Shown: positions 59,531 to 64,000 of the stretch, piece by piece
Layout of the letters: the number at the start of each line of letters is the position of its first letter
How positions within the stretch are numbered: position 1 is the first letter of the stretch
NCBI GenBank assembly: GCA_022447855.1
Contig: JAKUTX010000006.1
Location: 9,973-73,972 of the forward strand
DNA: 64,000 bases
DNA from: UBA6927 sp022447855
GTDB lineage: Bacteria; Chloroflexota; Dehalococcoidia; Lucifugimonadales; UBA6927
Direction of reading: 5' to 3'
Translations under genes and position numbers: made by a program
The notes under the pieces: generated by a model
What the model saw: the letters and a program-made list of their open reading frames with translations, nothing else
Databases searched by the model: none
Told to the model about the DNA's origin: nothing

Positions 59531-60421
59531 TTATGGTGTTAAAGTAACTTTTGAAAGCAATTTTTTTGTCGACATAATATGTTTATTTATACGCAAGATT
59601 TTAGGATCTACTCCTAGAGCTAATCCAATCATCTGAGGTAAATGCAAAATTGGCATATTAATTTCAACTGCATTCATCTGAGCTGCTTTAGGCTGGAAAC
59701 CATCTAAATTCAAGTGACATAATGGGCATTGAGTTACCATCGCATCAGCACCTAATTGTTGAGCATCTGTAGTATGCCTAGCGACCATTTTCATTGAAGC
59801 AGTCTCATTAATCGTAGTAATTGGGAAACCACAACAGAGTGTTTTCCCAGGAAAATCTACCACTTCTGCTCCAACAGCAGAGATCAATTCTTCCAAAGCT
59901 TGTTGACGATCGGGATGATCATCAAATCCAAGAACTTTAGATGGACGAACAATATAACAACCATAAAATGGGGCTATCTTCATACCATCCAAAGGTACCT
60001 TAACCAACGATTTAATTTTATCTATTCCAATATCCTCAAGTAATATCCATAATAAATGTCGAGGGTCAGCAGTACCAGAATATGTAAGACCTTCTGGAGA
60101 TATATCTTCATTGACCTGTTTCAAATAGTCTGAATCTTCATTTAACCGTGAATTTGCTTGAGACATGACTCCTTGGCATGTACTACATATTGTCATCATT
60201 GGCATACCAGAATTCTCAGCCATTGCAAATGTTCTTGCATTCAGAGTATCGCCCAGTCGTTCATTCTTTTCCTGTAATATACCCGAACCCGTACAAGAAG
60301 CTCCTTTCATCACTTCAGTATCAAGTTCAATTCCCAAAATTGAACATATTTCCAATGTAGCTACATAAAGTTCAGGGCATGCTCCTTGAGCAACACATCC
60401 TGGATAAAAAGCGTATTTCAT
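59531..60421 (-). CDS. HdrB-like CCG-domain subunit of succinate dehydrogenase (SdhE type)
   Basis: The 296-residue protein has two CCG-type cysteine domains as in heterodisulfide reductase B and the anchor subunit of type E succinate:quinone reductases. The second domain is complete (C155, CCG at 196-198, C232 and C235). The first has C9, a single Cys43 in GASCTGSG, then C79 and C82, so the first CCG motif lacks one cysteine. No membrane helix is seen; type E anchors attach through amphipathic helices. It overlaps the sdhB stop by 1 nt. Electron acceptor could be quinone or a thiol. Confidence 0.88.
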   Translation of the reverse strand: MKYAFYPGCVAQGACPELYVATLEICSILGIELDTEVMKGASCTGSGILQEKNERLGDTLNARTFAMAENSGMPMMTICSTCQGVMSQANSRLNEDSDYLKQVNEDISPEGLTYSGTADPRHLLWILLEDIGIDKIKSLVKVPLDGMKIAPFYGCYIVRPSKVLGFDDHPDRQQALEELISAVGAEVVDFPGKTLCCGFPITTINETASMKMVARHTTDAQQLGADAMVTQCPLCHLNLDGFQPKAAQMNAVEINMPILHLPQMIGLALGVDPKILRINKHIMSTKKLLSKVTLTP

Positions 60422-61377
60422 TATTTGTGACCTACTTTTTCAAAAATTTGTCGGATTTTAGTAACATTTGGACGTTTTTTATGTATTACTGGAGGTACTT
60501 TACCAACCTTGAATGCCCGAAGTCCCAGAAACGCCAGTTTAAACATTTCTTTAAAATTAAAAATTCCATGAGTTAAAACGGGTAATTTTAACTCATCTAA
60601 CCATCCACTATGATGTACAGAAGAAGCAAAAACATTCGCATGCCTAGCACCAGTATTTGCAGTTATACCCATTTCAATCGCCATCTCTTTTGATGACATT
60701 ATTCTTCCCATTGGGTCTACTTCCTTCGGACAGACTTCGACACACTGCATACAACGCGTACAATCCCAAATTCCACCAGGTTGGCTTAATTCAATCAATC
60801 GATTTTCGTTTGCTTCATCTCTTGGGTCTGCTAAAAACCTGTAAGATTTTGCCAAAGCAGCCGGACCTATAAATTCTGAATTAACTTCCAATGATGTACA
60901 ATCAGAAACACATGCACCACACATAATACAGTTCATTACACCTGCTAGATGTAACATATTCTCATTAGGAACAATATGTTCTCCTTTTGGAGGCATCGCA
61001 AAATGTTTTAACCACGGGCTAACTTGCCTGATTTTCTTCCAAAACACTTCGAATTCAACTACTAAATCTTTTATTACTGGCATATTGCCTGCAGGTTCAA
61101 CAGTAATTGACTTTTTGTCACCAGAGACTAAATCCGAAATCTTAGTGTTACATGCTAATCCAGCTTTTCCATCTATTCGCATAGCACATGATCCACAAAT
61201 AGCACTACGACAAGAACATCTAAATGTAAGTGTGCCGTCAATTTCTTCTCGAATATGAATCAATGAATCCAAAACCGTGTCACTTTCAGCAACATCTAAC
61301 TGATACTCTTGAATATAAGAGTCTTGATCTGAGTCTGGATTAAATCTTTTGACATTTAGCGTAATTGGTAAAGGCAT
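60421..61377 (-). CDS. sdhB: succinate dehydrogenase/fumarate reductase iron-sulfur subunit, type E-like
   Basis: The 318-residue protein carries the plant-type [2Fe-2S] site (C56, C61, C64, C76; SCRSAICGSCA) and two four-cysteine clusters: C150, C153, C156, C160 and C206, C209, C212, C216. In canonical SdhB the second of these has a non-cysteine at one position and binds [3Fe-4S]; here CTRCMQCVEVCP supplies a fourth cysteine, suggesting a second [4Fe-4S] as in type E enzymes. The C-terminal about 90 residues extend beyond usual SdhB. It lies 12 nt after sdhA. Confidence 0.93.
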   Translation of the reverse strand: MPLPITLNVKRFNPDSDQDSYIQEYQLDVAESDTVLDSLIHIREEIDGTLTFRCSCRSAICGSCAMRIDGKAGLACNTKISDLVSGDKKSITVEPAGNMPVIKDLVVEFEVFWKKIRQVSPWLKHFAMPPKGEHIVPNENMLHLAGVMNCIMCGACVSDCTSLEVNSEFIGPAALAKSYRFLADPRDEANENRLIELSQPGGIWDCTRCMQCVEVCPKEVDPMGRIMSSKEMAIEMGITANTGARHANVFASSVHHSGWLDELKLPVLTHGIFNFKEMFKLAFLGLRAFKVGKVPPVIHKKRPNVTKIRQIFEKVGHK

Positions 61378-61389
61378 AAAATATTCCTA

Positions 61390-63066
61390 TTAATAAGATC
61401 TTATTTGAGGTTCCCAATTGGTGATTTTAACAGGAGCCTCTTCAGTAATCGGACCTTCAGATGTTTGTTTCACCAAAATATGTTTCAGCCAATTTTCATC
61501 ATCTCTGTCTGGAAAATCAGTTCTTGTATGAGCTCCTCTGCTTTCTTCTCTTTCTAAAGCACTAATGCAAATTGCCTCAGCACAATCAATCATCCCACCC
61601 AATTCTAAAGTAAACAAAAGGTTTGTGTTGAAGGTCTTAGACTTGTCATGTACTCCAATTTTAAAATAATCTTCCTTTAAATTTTTTATCTGTTTTAGAG
61701 CTTCTTCCATACCTTTTTTGTCACGGTAAACTGCTAAATGTTTATTCATGATACTACCCATATCTTGACGCATGGAGCCAAACAATCCAGCGGAAACATC
61801 ATTGCTTAAAAAGTTTTGAATTCTATTAGTTTCCAATTCAGCATATTTTCCCGAAATTTCTGTATGGGAAATATTTTTCGAGAAATCTGATGCATGTTCC
61901 CCTGATCTTCTGCCAAAAACTAAAGTATCAAGTAAAGAATTTGCACCCAATCTATTTCCACCATGAACACTGACACAAGCCGCCTCACCCGCAGCATATA
62001 ATCCTGGAACTGTTGTCAGACCATTGACGTCAGTTTTCACTCCTCCCATTTGGTAGTGCATTCCTGGCCTAATTGGAATAGGTTCAGAATAAATATCAAC
62101 ATTTGCAAAATCTCGAGCTATCTCAGCTATTTGAGTTAATCTCTCTTTGATTATTTGTTCACCTAAATGCCTACAATCCAGAAAAACCGTTCCATTTACT
62201 CCCCTGCCGGCATCAATTTCCTGTTGCTCCGATCTAGAAACTACATCCCTAGAAGCTAATTCCATCATGTTGGGTGCATAGCGTTCCATAAATCTTTCAC
62301 CCTCAGAATTAAGCAAATGTGCTCCTTCACCTCTAGCACCTTCGGAAATTAAAACTCCGCTGCCCGCTAATGTAGTAGGATGGTACTGGACCATTTCCAT
62401 ATCCATCAATGCTGCACCAGCTTTATAAGCCATTGCAATGCCATCTCCAGTACAAATTAAAGCATTTGTGCTAGGTTCAAACACTCTGCCTAAACCGCCT
62501 GTAGCTAAAATGACAGATTTAGCTTTAACTACTTCAATCACTCCTGATGCAATATCCATTAGTACTGCACCACAACATTTGCCCTCTTCAATTATCAGTG
62601 ATAGTGCGAACCATTCTTCGTAAACGCGAACATCAGATTTAATAATTTGTTCAAAAAGAACATGAAGTAATGCTTGTCCCGTAAAATCAGCTACAAAAAA
62701 AGTTCTTGCCTGTCTTTGGCCTCCAAATGCTCTAGTTCCTAAATTGCCAGACTCATCTCGATTAAAAATAACACCCATATGCTCCATTTGTATTATTTCG
62801 TCACCAGCTTCTCTACACATTACTTCAATGGCATCCTGATCACCTAAATAATCACTACCTTTAATAGTGTCAAAAGCATGATCCTTCCAATCATCTCCTC
62901 GGTCAGTAAGTGCAGCATTTATGCCACCTTGTGCAGCGTTTGAATGACTACGTACTGGATGAACTTTACTGACAATGGCAACATCTACACCATTCTCTTT
63001 AGCTGACAATGCTGCTCGCATTCCTGCAAGACCCGCGCCAATTATTAGAACATCATGTTCACTCAT
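61390..63066 (-). CDS. sdhA: succinate dehydrogenase/fumarate reductase flavoprotein subunit
   Basis: The 558-residue flavoprotein oxidises succinate or reduces fumarate. The N-terminus has the FAD-binding VLIIGAGLAGMRAALSAKE and RSHSNAAQGGINAAL, where His41 is the expected site of covalent FAD. Other motifs are VILATGGLGRVF, MVQYHPTTLAGSGVLISEGA, MHYQMGGVKTDVNGLT, AAGEAACVSVHGGNRLGANS and ESRGAHTRTDFP. Gene order sdhA-sdhB-sdhE is that of type E or thiol:fumarate reductase-like enzymes. Direction cannot be decided from sequence. Confidence 0.95.
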   Translation of the reverse strand: MSEHDVLIIGAGLAGMRAALSAKENGVDVAIVSKVHPVRSHSNAAQGGINAALTDRGDDWKDHAFDTIKGSDYLGDQDAIEVMCREAGDEIIQMEHMGVIFNRDESGNLGTRAFGGQRQARTFFVADFTGQALLHVLFEQIIKSDVRVYEEWFALSLIIEEGKCCGAVLMDIASGVIEVVKAKSVILATGGLGRVFEPSTNALICTGDGIAMAYKAGAALMDMEMVQYHPTTLAGSGVLISEGARGEGAHLLNSEGERFMERYAPNMMELASRDVVSRSEQQEIDAGRGVNGTVFLDCRHLGEQIIKERLTQIAEIARDFANVDIYSEPIPIRPGMHYQMGGVKTDVNGLTTVPGLYAAGEAACVSVHGGNRLGANSLLDTLVFGRRSGEHASDFSKNISHTEISGKYAELETNRIQNFLSNDVSAGLFGSMRQDMGSIMNKHLAVYRDKKGMEEALKQIKNLKEDYFKIGVHDKSKTFNTNLLFTLELGGMIDCAEAICISALEREESRGAHTRTDFPDRDDENWLKHILVKQTSEGPITEEAPVKITNWEPQIRSY

Positions 63067-63119
63067 ACCTAATTAAATTCCTCCAACAAATAAAATATAT
63101 CATACGTTTTACAATCACC

Positions 63120-64000
63120 TTAACCTATTTCAAGATAATCTCTATCAGGAATTTCTGGGAATTTCACAGAAGGTAAGGTCTGGTACCAAAATGCGACAGA
63201 ATTAATGTCATGTTGACCATGCATATATCTTCTCTCATCAGGCCATTCAGAATGTTCTCTAGAATGCCATCCAAGCGATTGAATTGTCACTTTCAAATCA
63301 TTTTCAAATCTAATGGGATCCATCACATGCCATCTATACATCGCGTGTCTATGTTGAGCAGTATAGTATCCGTCAGGTTTTAACACCTGGTGCATACCTA
63401 AAAATGGAGTCGTGTAAGTGACATATTGCCCATCTACATCCCAATCATAAGCTCCACCGAAATAATCTTCTAAACCTGTACCACATATTGTGGGGAATTC
63501 GCCATCTCCATCCATGAAAAATTTGATTTCGCCTTCTCCCCACCACCTATTATTATTTATTCCCCAGCCTTGAGAAGTCCCAACAAAATGACCTTTGCCC
63601 TTAATACCATCAACTATCGTAAAAGGTTCACCAAAAGGAAGAGGGTTGGATCTTCGAAACTGCGCATGAAAATACGCCAAGTCATCAGGCACTTCCGTAG
63701 TCATAAAGTTAATTTGATAAAAACACACTGAATCAATTCTTGGGTGAGTGTTTTCGATTGTTATAAGGCAACGTTCTCGAAATGGCATCTCCCAAAAACA
63801 ATTCATTCCTCGATTAGGATTGACCGACACAGGCAGAGAATTTACTGGAGCAAAAGGACCGGAAGTTACATTATTCCAGTCTTGCATAGCCCAAGGTGAA
63901 GCAAAAAAATCAGGCAAGGGGCACTCAACTGAAGGGTGTTCTTGCTTGTCCCAATAGATACTTAGAATTGCATCCCTACTAACTATTATTCCAGTAATCC
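63120..64000 (-). CDS. DUF2961 (GH172-like) protein, partial at its 5' end
   Basis: The reading frame is open to the window edge, where it reads SIYWDKQEHPSVECPLPDFF, so the N-terminus lies outside; TTG 63917 is internal and not the start. The visible part of about 293 residues has AYFHAQFRRSNPLPFGEPFT, WGEGEIKFFMDGDGEFPTIC, GTGLEDYFGGAYDWDVDGQ, HRHAMYRWHVMDPIRFEND and a final SLGWHSREHSEW. These are DUF2961 features; the family includes GH172 enzymes that act on fructofuranosides or difructose dianhydrides. The actual substrate is unknown. Confidence 0.88.
   Translation of the reverse strand, partial: ITGIIVSRDAILSIYWDKQEHPSVECPLPDFFASPWAMQDWNNVTSGPFAPVNSLPVSVNPNRGMNCFWEMPFRERCLITIENTHPRIDSVCFYQINFMTTEVPDDLAYFHAQFRRSNPLPFGEPFTIVDGIKGKGHFVGTSQGWGINNNRWWGEGEIKFFMDGDGEFPTICGTGLEDYFGGAYDWDVDGQYVTYTTPFLGMHQVLKPDGYYTAQHRHAMYRWHVMDPIRFENDLKVTIQSLGWHSREHSEWPDERRYMHGQHDINSVAFWYQTLPSVKFPEIPDRDYLEIG

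Noticed and set aside
1..64000. Mobile elements, CRISPR arrays, tRNA or rRNA genes
   Set aside because: No transposase or integrase, no regularly spaced repeats, and no cloverleaf or rRNA-like stretch were seen in the gaps.

Overview
The window is 64 kb of AT-rich, densely packed bacterial chromosome with short intergenic gaps and many 1-14 nt gene overlaps. I see no rRNA, tRNA, CRISPR array, insertion sequence or prophage. The gene set fits a streamlined, low-GC member of the Chloroflexota, perhaps of the marine SAR202/Dehalococcoidia type. Pointers are a DUF951 protein, a NYN/OST-HTH protein, the DUF1800-DUF1501-NHL set, a DUF2961 protein, NIPSNAP, a type-E-like succinate dehydrogenase and T-box control of trp genes. 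This placement is inference; no marker gene was compared with a database.

Layout. 1-3 kb: the end of trmI, a MidA-like methyltransferase, a small zinc ribbon and citrate synthase. 3.2-10 kb: a complete F-type ATP synthase operon (atpI/Z-B-E-F-H-A-G-D-C, minus strand) with a His-rich insertion in subunit a and an epsilon subunit lacking its C-terminal helices. 10.1-14.5 kb: a BFN-domain protein, DUF951, pyrF and the molybdate transporter modABC. 14.6-21.6 kb (plus strand): the translation cluster nusA-infB-rbfA-truB-rplU-rpmA-rpmE-DUF1385. 21.6-27.2 kb (minus): hisIE-hisF-methyltransferase-hisA-hisH, a cobalamin adenosyltransferase, a 1-Cys peroxiredoxin and a MoeB/ThiF protein. 27.5-30.6 kb: NYN protein, coaX, coaBC. 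30.6-36.5 kb: a tryptophan T-box followed by trpS-trpE-G-D-C-F. 36.5-41.1 kb (minus): malate dehydrogenase and a biotin-dependent carboxyltransferase cluster. 41.2-46.2 kb: folP-folK, a CopD-like membrane protein, glyS, transaldolase, DUF4395. 46.3-55 kb (plus): DUF1800, DUF1501, NHL protein, zinc ribbon, an orphan, pyruvate kinase, a cation/Ca2+ exchanger, NIPSNAP and an amidohydrolase. 55-64 kb (mostly minus): polyprenyl synthase, metG, a phosphodiesterase, HD, HIT and VOC proteins, sdhABE, and a DUF2961 gene cut by the window end.

Together the genes describe a respiring cell: TCA-cycle enzymes (citrate synthase, malate dehydrogenase, succinate dehydrogenase), ATP synthase, and synthesis of Trp, His, folate, CoA and pyrimidine. 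Two carboxyltransferase halves with a biotin carrier, but no biotin carboxylase nearby, sit beside malate dehydrogenase; this resembles a methylmalonyl-CoA:pyruvate transcarboxylase.

The strongest unexplained signal is the roughly 190-nt leader of the moeB-like gene (27187-27377). It has a good promoter, an intrinsic terminator and three short complementary segments arranged as a mutually exclusive terminator/antiterminator switch. I could not match it to any known riboswitch class.
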